Notes: a model not told the origin generated them from the sequence alone. DNA of 64,000 bases from Branchiostoma floridae (GCF_000003815.2 NC_049982.1:22305311-22369310), one strand, 5' to 3'. Shown: positions 46,900 through 57,323, counted from the stretch's first letter. Made by a program: numbers and translations.

Positions 46900-47414
46900 T
46901 TTTGGAATACGGAAAGAACAGCTATTGGAACATCACCATCCGTTACCGCTTCCACTATCTTCCCATCCAGGGGAAATTCTGGCTTCCCCTCTCCCAGCTC
47001 AGTTATGCCGCCGATCAACTGGATACCATTCAAGGAGGACCGAACACGGTGATAGTCCTGGGTCTGTGGGCTCACTTCACAGCAGAGCCGCTTGAGGTGA
47101 TCCAGTCACGACTGTACGCCATCCGGCTCGCTATACACCGCCTTCTGCACAGGGCTCCTGGCACAAGGGTTTTTGTGAGAACCGGAACAACTCGAGAGCA
47201 CAAGAATGGCAAGTTGCAGCACTACCTGCTACGTAGTGACTGGTTGGCGTACCAGATCACGGAAATGATACGAGAGATGTTCCTGGGAGAACCAGGTGTG
47301 GTCGTGTTGGACACGTGGGACATGAGCGTGTGTCAGCCGGGGAAAGACAACGTTCACCCAGATCAAACCATGGTGGACAATGAACTAAACGTACTGTTGT
47401 CTTACATCTGCTAA
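46900..47414 (+). CDS. NXPE-like gene, terminal exon
   Basis: 515 nt, in phase 1, ending TAA at 47412-47414. The joined gene is 554 codons including stop (553 residues), the usual NXPE length. It contains FHYLPIQGKFWLPLSQL, TVIVLGLWAHFTAEPLEVIQ, RVFVRTGTTREH and the closing DNVHPDQTMVDNELNVLLSY IC; the Asp-x-x-His of DNVH is the second catalytic-type motif of the PC-esterase fold. Poly(A)-type AATAAA motifs follow at about 47524 and 47573. All key motifs are intact, so the gene appears functional. Confidence 0.95.
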
Positions 47415-48349
47415 TGTATAATTGAGCACATCATTGAACGGCCTGTTACACGAAACTAGAGTTTCACAACCTCATGCTTGTTTCTAATTGCAATTGATTA
47501 TATACAAACAAGGAACTCATTTGAATAAATCATATCAGTTGATCGATTTTCTACCCCAAAAAAGGATTTCAAAAATAAATATATGCAAGTGTTATCTTTG
47601 TTATGAGTTGTCCGTCGCTATGGAATTATAAATTTTCTCATTTGTTATGAAAATGAGGTCCTTATCTAGACCGCTCCCCCAGCCTCATCAACATCTAGAA
47701 ATGCAAAATAAAAGTGTAAATATTTGACGGACATGCAGTCAGTTTCTCATCGTTCGAACCACCTGTCGTCATGCTGTCCTTCTCCAAAGTTTCCTTCATA
47801 AGTTAATGTTAATGATGCAGTGACTGAACTAATCTGTGTATGGTGATGGCACTATTTATGGCACTGGAAGTTTTCTGTTGCTTGTGTTCAGCACCAAGGA
47901 CAGGTGCGTTCGTGTGTACTGAAAACCTTTATGTACTTGGATTAACAGCGCCACCTTACAATACTAACTAGAACCGCAATCATCAAAGAAACAACATTCT
48001 CTGTTGTCACTAATCAATAGCGGCGCTTAGCAGCCCTTAGTTGCTAGTACTGTTAAAACACGATTCTGTACATGTGCACATTCAACGCTTTTGACAGTAG
48101 ACTTTTGGCTGTATCCTTTACGAACCGGTTTTGTTTAAAAGATGGCATGAATTTTCGTATGCCCCCAGGTCGTGTCACACTGGCATGTGCATCACGGGCT
48201 CTTCACCATCCAGCACCCCCCGAGCGTTTTCCATATACGGTAATAAGGGTTTTATAGACCGGGGAGTCTCAACATCTCATCACAGGGAAGTCAAACAGGT
48301 CATCAGCGATGGAAGATTGTCAGTCATTGAAATTGGAAAGTTCTTAACT

Positions 48350-48490
48350 TCCAGGGACCAGGTGCGTTTGTGTGTGGATGGTGTTCAGCACCAAGGACGG
48401 GTGTGTTTGTGTGGAGATTGTGTTCAACACCAAGGGTAGATGTGTTTGTGTGTGGATAACATTCTACAGGAAGAGCAGGTGTGCTTTGTG
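48350..48490. repeat. Degenerate minisatellite, about 40-bp period
   Basis: gttcagcaccaaggacgggt and gtgtgtttgtgtgga recur three times. A related unit occurs at 47885-47925. Open frames here are artefacts of the repeat. Confidence 0.65.
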
Positions 48491-48774
48491 TGCTAAAACG
48501 TCAACACCATTATGCTCATGGATCAAAAGCGTCCCCTTGCAATGCTTACTAGAACTGCAGTCACCTCTTTTGCAAAGTAGCTTATTCTCGTGGACCAAAA
48601 TCATGATTGTCAAAACTAATACATCGCATTGCTCTCTGATACGGTGGCAGTAAATAACGTTGGTACTATGGCCATACTGTAAATGTATTTCTACAAGTCA
48701 AGTCAAAGTCAAACCGGGCCTGTTCTATTCTGGAATAAGAATTATAAATTGGTTGATTAGTTAGTTAGTTATTG

Positions 48775-49190
48775 CGTGCGCCGACTACTCTCTCTTCGCA
48801 GCCAGGGGCTGAATTGCTAGTAGCTTACAATACGTGGGGCTAAATTGCAAGGGTCTGGAGGGGCTGCCATTCGGTGCTGGCTCAGGTGACCTCAATACGA
48901 CCGTAGTGGCCAAAGGTCTGTAGGTTTTGTACCACTCACACCGGGAAGGACCTTTGGATGGAAGGGTTCGTTAATGTGCTCGAGGTGTGGCTCTCAAACC
49001 CGGGACCTCCATTTAACTTAACATCCGAAAGACGGACCTAATCGAAGCTAGGTACTCATTTTCATCCGAGTGAAGTGAGGAAAGTCGTGTTAATTACCTT
49101 TTCGAAAGGCACAAGATCGGTGGCTCATCAGGGGATTCGGACTCAGAACTTCTGGGTTGTGAATGGAACATCCTGTCGATTTCACCAGTA
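48775..49190 (-). mobile_element. tRNA-derived SINE-like element, minus orientation
   Basis: Reverse complement matches 39135-39545 along its length (ctctcttcgcagccaggggc, tggccaaaggtctgtaggtt, gtgctcgaggtgtggctctc, ggcacaagatcggtggc). It interrupts a low-copy sequence: 'tcaaaccggg' before it (48708) and 'agttgtata' after it (49190) are adjacent parts of the homologous stretch at 58587-58750. Confidence 0.7.
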
Positions 49191-49306
49191 GTTGTATACA
49201 GAAAATAGAATATTTGCTCATTCATGCACACTAGACTCCATAACTGTTGGGGATTGAGAACAAGATGGGAATTTGCACCAATAATTGATAGAACAACGAT
49301 CGACTA

Positions 49307-49331
49307 TCACACTTCCGTTCCGGAAGTGTGA
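49307..49331. promoter_or_regulatory. Palindromic double ETS site
   Basis: TCACACTTCCG-TTC-CGGAAGTGTGA, a perfect 11-bp inverted repeat with a 3-bp centre. Each arm holds the ETS consensus CGGAAGTG. It lies 59 bp before a splice donor (49390) and about 270 bp before the orphan coding exon. Confidence 0.6.
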
Positions 49332-49390
49332 CTTAGGTTTTGGGTCATTACAACTTGAGAAGGATCAGAGGACTGATCGAAAGCTTGTTG
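49332..49390 (+). other. Candidate non-coding first exon of the proline-rich gene
   Basis: Downstream of the ETS palindrome the sequence runs to CTTGTTG|GTAAGA, a good donor. With the acceptor at 49595 it defines a 205-bp intron. No ATG-initiated frame joins in, so it would be 5' UTR. Confidence 0.35.
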
Positions 49391-49601
49391 GTAAGAGCTT
49401 TATTTTGTGTACGGATATAAAGTCTTAAAATTGTATCATTACAAAAACTGTGACTTTGTTTTTATCAATATGTGCCTCCCTGCACTTGAGAATAAGAACA
49501 GCCCAGTAACTATAGTCACACACGTCTACATGTAATAAATCTAGAAAGGCGTGAAACAGTTAATGAAGTTATAAAGTCTCCAAACTCTTGTGCAGAATGC
49601 A

Positions 49602-50063
49602 ATGTCTAACGATCAACACTTCTTGCCGCCACCACCAATGCTACCACAACAGGAACCTCTTCGGACTTTCTGGGCAGTCGCACCACCACCAGCAACAGCA
49701 ACAGTTCCAATTCACACCGCCATGATGAACATGCCGCAGACCCCGCAGAACATCGCCACCTATCATCCCATTCCCTTCATCACACCAGCCACCAGCCAGC
49801 CCAACCCATCTTACATCAACCCCAGCATACCACAAGCTATCCAAAACCCCATCGCACCCATCCACTCCCAACGCATTACCACTACCCCGCCATCCACATC
49901 ACAGATCATCAACACTCATCACTTAACCTTTATTCCATCAACGGTCAACTCAACCGCTCCCATCATCCATAACACAATCCGCACCACAGCACCCAACACC
50001 GTACTCATGAACCTGTCACCGATTCCACCACAAAACATCAACCCCACCACACCACATCCATAA
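49602..50063 (+). CDS. Candidate orphan gene: Pro/Thr/Ile-rich protein, 153 residues
   Basis: ATG seven bases after the acceptor ctcttgtgcAG (49595). The frame MSNDQHFLPPPPMLPQQEPL, RTFWAVAPPPATATV ... IPPQNINPTTPHP ends TAA at 50061-50063, and a canonical AATAAA follows at 50083-50088. Composition is low-complexity: rich in Pro, Thr, Ile, Asn and His with very few charged residues, so it is probably disordered. No family is recognised. Against coding: the DNA is C/A-rich and therefore poor in stops by composition. For coding: acceptor, ATG, stop and poly(A) signal are in the correct order and spacing. Confidence 0.45.
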   Translation: MSNDQHFLPPPPMLPQQEPLRTFWAVAPPPATATVPIHTAMMNMPQTPQNIATYHPIPFITPATSQPNPSYINPSIPQAIQNPIAPIHSQRITTTPPSTSQIINTHHLTFIPSTVNSTAPIIHNTIRTTAPNTVLMNLSPIPPQNINPTTPHP

Positions 50064-50821
50064 ACAACCTTCCATCACTTTTAATAAAAACCTGCTCACC
50101 CTAACGCTCAAATCACTCCCATCTCTTGGAATGCCTGTTATACGTTTAAACATCAACGGGGTAATGTTAATTTTTATTTGTGAAGGTTTTAGTTGTTTTG
50201 TAGGATTCTGTGCAGCAATTCGAACATGGATTTTCATGATTTTCTTTGATTTGTATGGTAAATGGTACTGTCAATCCATAGATTTAAAATATTTTGCATC
50301 TTGTATTAAAGTGGCTGCACATATGTTTAAGCTATAGACGTGGGATGTCAATTTTCAACGATTAGCTTGTGCAGATACTTCCATTTATAATTGATGTAAC
50401 TGTTAGTTAATTTCCTGTATTATTTGTTCAGTTCATTGATAATGAAATCCAGCTTTTTGGAGTTGCGATTTTAACTATCTATCTTCCAATTTGACAAATC
50501 GTTTATACAATGGTTCCCACCCAATATGACCCTTACATATGTCTATGACTTCAATATTCATGTTTACATTTTGTGTAACCTGGCAGTAGTCACTTTAAAT
50601 GTGGATAGCTCTTTGTAGGCAAAGTAGACAACGGTCCAATTTTGTCAAAGTTTTTTTCTAATTTCGCAAAATCGCAAACAGTCTATAACGACCGAATCCA
50701 TCGATCTGGAAAAGAAAAGAAAAAGTACCTATGTTACTGTTGTAAGTATGATACATATACATATACATAATGTTTTTGTAATTAAAGGTGAACGAATTTG
50801 ATACTTCATGTGTGTGTGTGT

Positions 50822-51350
50822 GTTTGTTCCAATGAATCCCCGTGCCATTCCAAGGACACGGTCATCCATAGATAGGGGCCTCCCCACAACAATGTTGTCA
50901 GGATCAGTTGCGACACCCTTTTCACTTATTATACGGCCTAGTTAATACTTTACTTCCTTCTGGGAGAGGCAGCACTTTGAGGGCAAAAGTTTCAGACCAT
51001 AGTACTCTAATCTACTGAGGACAAACTCCAGCCTTTTCAAATGACTTTCAAAGGAGCCTGAGTACACAAATATATCATCCTGATAGATAAGCAGAAAATG
51101 AAGATTTTTGATCGCCCAAACATTCATCATAACACGCTGACATGTACTACAGGACCTTATGGGCATTATTTCCCTTTTACATGAACCCAAAGGGGTTACA
51201 AATACTGTCCTCCTTGTCTTCTTCCTCGACAGGAATCCCGAGAACAAATCTAACGAATTGAAGACCTTGGCGTTTCCTGGGGCTTCAAACGATTCCTCAA
51301 CTCGAGACAAGGGAAACGATTAGTCATGTGTAACCGTCTTCAAATGACAA
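50822..51350 (-). pseudogene. Decayed Ty3/gypsy reverse-transcriptase fragment
   Basis: The minus strand encodes RT pieces: SRVEESFEAPGNAKVFNSLD then LFSGF, TVFVTPLGS, LLIYQDDIFVYSGSFESHL with the catalytic Y-x-D-D box, GLKLLPSKCCLSQKEVKY and, in another frame after a stop, GRIISEKGVATDPDNI. These are the ordered blocks of a Ty3/gypsy RT. Small deletions remove parts between blocks, at least one frameshift and stops are present, and no LTR, RNase H or integrase was seen. It is a dead, truncated relic. Confidence 0.85.
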
Positions 51351-51429
51351 TATTTAGCATGCAAATAAACAGAAACATTCTTCTTACTAAGACTAAAATA
51401 TGTACAACTAGAGTTCGGCGACCTCATAC

Positions 51430-52500
51430 CTCCATGAATATTTAGAGCTTTTGTTAATTTCATGCAAATGACTTAACATTAACATGATTTATGCATGGTG
51501 TTGTTCATCACTGAATAACGTACAGTACACGTCACAAGTAAAATTCCCAATTCAGATCATTAATCATTAAGTTGTTTTGCAATCTTTGCATAATTTATGC
51601 AAATAAGTCCCTCATTTGCATATTTGATATCTGCATATGTTCCACCGATTATAATTAACAAGTGTTCCATTTATCGAAGTCTAGTTATTGCAAACAATGG
51701 AATTATACAATTTCCTCATTAATTATGTAAATTAAGTCCTCATTTGCATAAAATGCATATCATTATGAACATCTTTGCCCAAGCTACCTGCATACCTAAA
51801 ATGCAGGCAATCCGTCGTTCCTTTCTGCAGTTATCCTCTTTGGAGTGTCTTGACAAAAACGCTCCTGCAGTTCCACAATTGAATGTTAGGGGACTGAAAC
51901 TTGCTCCACTTTGTCATGACGCTAAAAGCTATCTACCACCTAAATGTCACGATCATATCACGTCCGGGACAAGAGATACATTGAAAAAACTGCTATGATA
52001 GATTATTCTCATTAATTATGCAAATGTACTCCTATTTTGCATAATTAGTATTTTATCTTGTACAACATTGTCTAAGGTACCTGCATATCAAAAATCATAA
52101 AAATCCGTTGTTCCCTTCTGGAGTTATCGTCTTCGGAAGTTTTTGACAAAAATGCCCCTGCTATCCTAAACCCGGACGCCAGGGGGCCCAAACTTATGTC
52201 ATTTCTTCCTGAGCACAAGAGCTATCTAACACCCTAAAATCGTGACCATAGCATGCTCAGAACACCGAGATAGCAAACCCGGAAGTTGCGCTGCAGTACC
52301 AAGGGAAGCCGCTAGGGGGCCCAAAATCTAATTATTTCCAGCTTTCATCACACACTACCAACACACCAAGTATGAAACCAAGTCACCCTGCCGTTCTTGA
52401 GTTATCTTGTTTACAAACACACACACACACACACAGACAGACAAACGCTGGGTAAAATATAACCTCCATGACATTTCATGGAGGTAACTATATTTTACCT
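51430..52500 (-). repeat. Dispersed repeat family A, long copy with AT-rich module and end hairpin
   Basis: AT-rich module (51440-52030) with repeated 'atgcaaataagtcctcattt' type motifs, then two successive core units (51800-51990 and 52070-52350), an AC run (52415-52436) and the terminal hairpin CCTCCATG/acattt/CATGGAGG at 52463-52484. Open frames across it are shared with other copies and not supported as genes. Confidence 0.7.
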
Positions 52501-52601
52501 ACATCAACTGAAAGAGTCCATCCTTCCGCGGGTCTTCTTTTTGATTTTTGGACAGAATGAGTATGTAAAAGTCCACTTAATGAGCAGAAGTGTTTTGGAC
52601 A

Positions 52602-52680
52602 GGTGTCACAGCGATCTCGCCCCGCGACAACAACACCCCCCCCCCACCCGGTGATAGGGCGTTTAGTGATTTATGATTGC
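52602..52680. mobile_element. Solo terminus of the GGTGTCACAGCG TIR family
   Basis: ttggacaGGTGTCACAGCGA followed by tctcgccccgc and a C run matches the left end at 41341-41380. No opposite end was found nearby. Confidence 0.55.
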
Positions 52681-52689
52681 TGTCTCCAG

Positions 52690-53128
52690 TTGCAGTACAT
52701 GTAGGTCATTTGCTTCCAAATTTGGTGAACCAAGGAGCTCCCTTCGGCTCTTGTGACTTGTTTTACAGCTAGTGGACGGTGTAGTCGGGATCGCGGGGAG
52801 AAAACGCGGATTAAAGACCATACGTCACTTCAGGTCATACACACGGTTACTCTTGTTGTATGGCGGAGGGATACGTCAGGCTTAAAGTGGCTGTTAGTGA
52901 GAATGACTGTTAAGCCCTAAGGCCTAGCGTATTTCATCCATGCTTATAAATACTCCGGACTTGAGAGGAAGCGACCCCCCACAAAACATCATGTTGTGAA
53001 AATTGAGTACTGCTGAGAAATCCACTTCCTTCAGTCCCACTTGGACCGTCTCCTTTATACAGTTTCTGTGCCCTCTGAGTTGACGCTCACGTGCTGATTT
53101 CTCTGGTTTGCCTTGCTGTCATTCAGAT
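52690..53128. repeat. Low-copy diverged repeat, copy 1
   Basis: Shares with 59195-59612, in order: ttgcagtaca, aaatttggtgaa, gacggtgtag, cgtcacttca, tgtatggcggagg, 'cccacaaaac', 'aatccact', and cttgctg..attcagat. The TIR element begins directly at its end. Confidence 0.7.
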
Positions 53129-53866
53129 GAGGGTCTGCATGCCTTTTTCCGTTAAGCGTTACGAGACATTTTAATTCACCGTTAATCGTTACCGACCCGC
53201 TCTAATTCAATGTTAACCGTTATCGGTGTATTATTCGTGAAGCGTTATTGGTCGTTTTAATTCAACGTTAATCGTTATTTGTTATCCCATATTCACCGTT
53301 AAGCGTCACCAAGAACTTCTTCGTAGCCCGTTATACCCACGAAGTCAAATGCCAGATAGAACCCCTGGAAATGCAAGAAATGGTGTTTCAATGGGTCCAG
53401 ATTTCAAAATTCCCCCGAGCCTCCCAGCCTTCGGCTCTGGACATGGTAGATATGTTGCGGAAGCGTCGCCCTCAAAAACTTTATCACTCATACAGATTTC
53501 AGTGTCAAACTTAGCTTAGTTTCGGGCAAAAAGCACTCCCAGAATGCAGAAAATGAGGTTTCTCCGGACTTCCCTTGCGACGGCTTGCGCCTTTGGCGCT
53601 CACGACGACATGGCGAAAATATGTTAGGGGCGTGGGTCGTCGCACAAAAAAACCTTTTCTCTCTAATAAAATGTCATTTAATTTAGCTTCGTCTTACAGC
53701 AAAATTTGTCTTTCAAAATGCAGTAAGTGGCGTTTCAGACGGTCCATATTTTAAAATTTCCCGTCTCGTGCCTTCCGAGCCGTCTCGTGCCTTCCTAGCC
53801 TTCTCGTACCTTCCGAGCTGTCTCGTGCCTTCCAAGCTCGAAATGGTAAAAATATGTCGGGGGCTC
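53129..53866 (+). mobile_element. Left half (738 bp) of a TIR element, truncated
   Basis: Begins with TIR GAGGGTCTGCATG, followed by subterminal variants of ccgttaagcgttacc and diverged internal units of about 170 bp, each starting near aaatgcag. It is colinear with 55655-56392 over 738 bp with no length difference and only about six mismatches, then stops abruptly after gtcgggggctc. The flank TCAGAT (53123-53128) is repeated at 56939-56944. Confidence 0.85.
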
Positions 53867-55227
53867 AGCAAAATTTGTCTTTCAACTCGCTTGTACAATA
53901 AAATGGAAATGTGTCGTCCGCATTATCAACAACAGCCACACCTACATGATCGAACTAGAACAAAGTATGTCGTACCTGTTATGATATTCCAAACAATTTG
54001 TCTTGTGTCGACGCAGCAGTCTCTTGTTTGACAATTTGTCAAGCAAGGGTATTGCTCTACTACACCTTTGAGCTGATGTGCGAATCTTTTTGTAGTGCTA
54101 GTCACGCGGGACAAATTTGCGAAATGCGAATTTGCAATGTGATATGTATGAAGGTCAAAGGTTTTGAGTCGTTGTACCGATTGTTTTCGACTTTCCCATG
54201 GTAAAGTAAACATACGATGCAGTACAGATAGAGGTTTTTAAGGACAAGGAGATCAAGAGTTGAGGGGTGGATACATCCCCTGAAGTAATCAACTTGAATT
54301 GGTTCAAATGACGGATCAATGTCTGCAGAACACATTGACAGGTTCTAATTGATTTTTATTGTTCCCCACCCTACAATATGGTTTGTTCGCCTTTAGGCAC
54401 CTTTACATCCCAAAGCTAGGCCCCCCGCAAACATAATTCACATAATTTTACAGGCATTTACATAAAAAATACTCGCCACTCACCTTCCTCTATATATGAG
54501 CGTTTTTTCCGAGCAGGTCATACACTCTAGATAACAGAAACACCAAAAGGCTTTAGAGGTTGAGAGGGTTGACAGTTTGTCCACAAGAGTAGAAGCCTTG
54601 TCACGTCTTAGCCCCTTCCCTGGTTGGTTCTATGTATTCTTCTACTCAATTCTACTCAATTACTATTGATCTTATCGTTGACGTACCAAAGAGCAGGGGG
54701 TCCAACCTACAACTTGCTCTTTGTTATGTCTCAAGGAAAACAAATTATCCAACGATTGAACCGCTTTAACGAGTTTTTGTTTGCTTACGCCCCAGTGAAA
54801 AACGTCTTGTTGTCATCCATAAAATTTACTTGCTGTGGCCTTAGTTAACCAATGCAATGAAGAACTCTTGCTCACTGATGGTAAGCGCAAATTTTGATAA
54901 GCTATCTGGGGGACTATGTACTACCTACAAAGTCAACCCATGACCATTCTTTCCGCAGCTGTTCAAACAAAAGCATTTATCAAGGTGAATTCTTTTCAGT
55001 TCAGTGTGTCCGGTGGATTGACATTTCGCTAATTGCGTGTACACTGACTGTCATAGTAAGCGTAAATTCTATCATTCACTTCAAAACTTATTTGCTGAAG
55101 TTAACGCCCAGCCGGTCGCCCTTTGTCTGTAAGATGAGTCATGGCTTTGGAACTTTTCTGTACACCCCACACTGTCTGACTTTGCAGATACCAGTTTTAG
55201 CCGTTTCGCGCGTCAGGGAATTCCATG
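53867..55227. other. Unique segment between the two TIR copies, upstream of the patatin-like exon
   Basis: Starts with agcaaaatttgtctttca, a fragment also present inside the TIR element (53700), then 1.3 kb of AT-rich DNA. An open frame at 54894-55322 overlaps the patatin exon in another frame and lacks supporting motifs. Confidence 0.45.
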
Positions 55228-55240
55228 GTCGCCTGGCAAC
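55228..55240 (+). promoter_or_regulatory. RFX X-box upstream of the patatin-like start
   Basis: GTCGCC-T-GGCAAC is an exact match to the X-box pattern GTNRCC(N0-3)RGYAAC. It lies 50 bp before the ATG at 55291, within the usual window for RFX-controlled ciliary genes. RFX binding and a ciliary role are inference. Confidence 0.55.
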
Positions 55241-55290
55241 GTTTCGTCTCATTTCCGTTGTGTCTAGATCGCATGCGCTAACTAAAACGA

Positions 55291-55497
55291 ATGGGGAATT
55301 CGGCGGTGAGGTACGACACTGAACATTTTACGGCACTGAACATTAATTTTCATCCTTTATTGAAACAAAATGGGGCAGAGTTGCCCCACGATCTTGGGGA
55401 GGCAGCTAGAAAGTTCCAAGACTATGACTTCCCGTTCGAGAACCTTGTGTTAGAGGGAGGAGGGGCAAAGGGAATCGCCTATGTCGGGGCGATGAAG
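55291..55497 (+). CDS. Patatin-like phospholipase, first coding exon (partial gene)
   Basis: 69 codons from ATG (context ACGAATGGG) to AAG|GTGTGT, phase 0. The N-terminus is MGNSAVRYDTEHFTALNINF; the end, FENLVLEGGGAKGIAYVGAM K, is the patatin first strand and glycine-rich oxyanion-hole loop (GGGAKG). Patatin enzymes hydrolyse lipid acyl esters with a Ser-Asp dyad. The GxSxG serine and DGG/DGA aspartate exons were not found downstream; a 1.3-kb TIR element sits in the following intron and two N-gaps follow. This is either the start of a gene continuing out of view or a captured fragment. Confidence 0.8.
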
Positions 55498-55584
55498 GTG
55501 TGTGATCTTTCTACTGGTAGTGAAGTGCAATAGAAAACTCTTCTGCGAGCCTTATATGTTCTGAATGTCTGAGAGTGAGTGTAT

Positions 55585-55587
<3 letters not shown>

Positions 55588-55638
<51 letters not shown>
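55588..55638. repeat. (GT)n microsatellite
   Basis: About 51 bp of uninterrupted GT between the patatin-like exon donor and the complete TIR element. Confidence 0.95.
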
Positions 55639-55639
<1 letters not shown>

Positions 55640-55654
55640 CAAGACAAGATATAT

Positions 55655-56938
55655 GAGGGTCTGCATGCCTTTTTCCGTTAAGCGTTACGAGACATTTTAA
55701 TTCACTGTTAATCGTTACCGACCCGCTCTAATTCAATGTTAACCGTTATCGGTGTATTATTCGTGAAGCGTTATTGGTCGTTTTAATTCAACGTTAATCG
55801 TTATTTGTTATCCCGTATTCACCGTTAAGCGTCACCAAGAAATTCTTCGTAGCCCGTTATACCCACGAAGTCAAATGCCAGATAGAACCCCTGAAAATGC
55901 AAGAAATGGTGTTTCAATGGGTCCAGATTTCAAAATTCCCCCGAGCCTCCCAGCCTTCGGCTCTGGACATGGTAAATATGTTGCGGAAGCGTCGCCCTCA
56001 AAAACTTTATCACTCATACAGATTTCAGTGTCAAACTTAGCTTAGTTTCGGGCAAAAAGCACTCCCAGAATGCAGAAAATGAGGTTTCTCCGGACTTCCC
56101 TTGCGACGGCTTGCGCCTTTGGCGCTCACGACGACATGGCGAAAATATGTTAGGGGCGTGGGTCGTCGCACAAAAAAACCTTTTCTCTCTAATAAAATGT
56201 CATTTAATTTAGCTTCGTCTTACAGCAAAATTTGTCTTTCAAAATGCAGTAAGTGGCGTTTCAGACGGTCCATATTTTAAAATTTCCCGTCTCGTGCCTT
56301 CCGAGCCGTCTCGTGCCTTCCTAGCCTTCTCGTACCTTCCGAGCTGTCTCGTGCCTTCCAAGCTCGAAATGGTAAAAATATGTCGGGGGCTCTGGGGATG
56401 GAGGTCAAAGCTATAACCATGTGTAATTTTATGAAAATGTCAAAATCAACCTAGCTTAGTCTGTCGGCAAAATTTGCCGAAAAATGCAGGAAATGACATT
56501 TAAGAGGGTCTTGATTTTAGAATTTTCCCTGGGGAGCATACCCCCGGACCCCCTGGGATGCATCGCGCCTTCGGCGCTCCATGTGCTGAAACAATAGTTC
56601 AATCCCCCCATAAGAGATTTGCTGCCGCCGTCTCTGTGACGGGCCGGGAACTCTGCCTCCGTCAATGTACAGATGCCATGGACATTGTCCCTTTCATTCC
56701 TCTGGGTTCTGGGCACCTTTTTCTTCTCACAATGCCATTAGTCGGATATTTGCACCCATTGATATAACTACTCTACCGTTGTATGAAAAGGAATGCACGT
56801 CAATGTTACCGTAATGCTTTGTAACTCCTTCTGAATTTACCGTTAAGCGTTACCGGGCCTCCTGAATTCACCGTTAAGCGTTACCGGGCCTCCTGAATTC
56901 ACCGTTAAGCGTTACCAAGACCCCCCATGCAGACCCTC
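55655..56938 (+). mobile_element. Complete TIR element, 1284 bp
   Basis: Inverted termini GAGGGTCTGCATG (55655-55667) and CATGCAGACCCTC (56926-56938). Three copies of accgttaagcgttacc lie near the right end and variants near the left. Internally there are four diverged units of about 170 bp. No transposase frame is visible. Its left flank (gacaagatatat) does not match its right flank (tcagatattcagat), whereas the left flank of the partial copy at 53129 does. Confidence 0.85.
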
Positions 56939-57085
56939 TCAGATATTCAGATCGGCGAAGGTCACGGAACAGGTAATGATCAGGGAACAGTCTGCAGTTA
57001 CTAATAAAGGGTTAATGCCCCGGCACCGAGGTGTATATGGTGAGATAATTCCTGGGTACCGGCTCGAGGCTTGACGGCACTGGGC

Positions 57086-57323
57086 NNNNNNNNNNNNNNN
57101 NNNNNNNNNNNNNNNNNNNNNNNNNNNNNNNNNNNNNNNNNNNNNNNNNNNNNNNNNNNNNNNNNNNNNNNNNNNNNNNNNNNNNNNNNNNNNNNNNNNN
57201 NNNNNNNNNNNNNNNNNNNNNNNNNNNNNNNNNNNNNNNNNNNNNNNNNNNNNNNNNNNNNNNNNNNNNNNNNNNNNNNNNNNNNNNNNNNNNNNNNNNN
57301 NNNNNNNNNNNNNNNNNNNNNNN
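57086..57323. other. Assembly gap (238 N)
   Basis: Run of N. Frames crossing it are meaningless. Exons of the patatin-like gene could be hidden here. Confidence 1.

Larger units (their letters stand above)
47415..49306. other. Intergenic: NXPE 3' region, minisatellite and SINE
   Basis: After the NXPE poly(A) candidates this contains a degenerate repeat of about 40 bp (48350-48490) and a minus-oriented SINE (48775-49190). No gene was recognised. Confidence 0.5.

Noticed and set aside
51744-51998. 84-codon plus-strand frame
   Set aside because: Lies in a dispersed repeat whose copies at 60.8 and 29.3 kb do not keep the frame open consistently.
54894-55322. 142-codon plus-strand frame overlapping the patatin-like exon
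   Set aside because: Different frame from the exon with the GGGAKG motif, and no recognisable domain.
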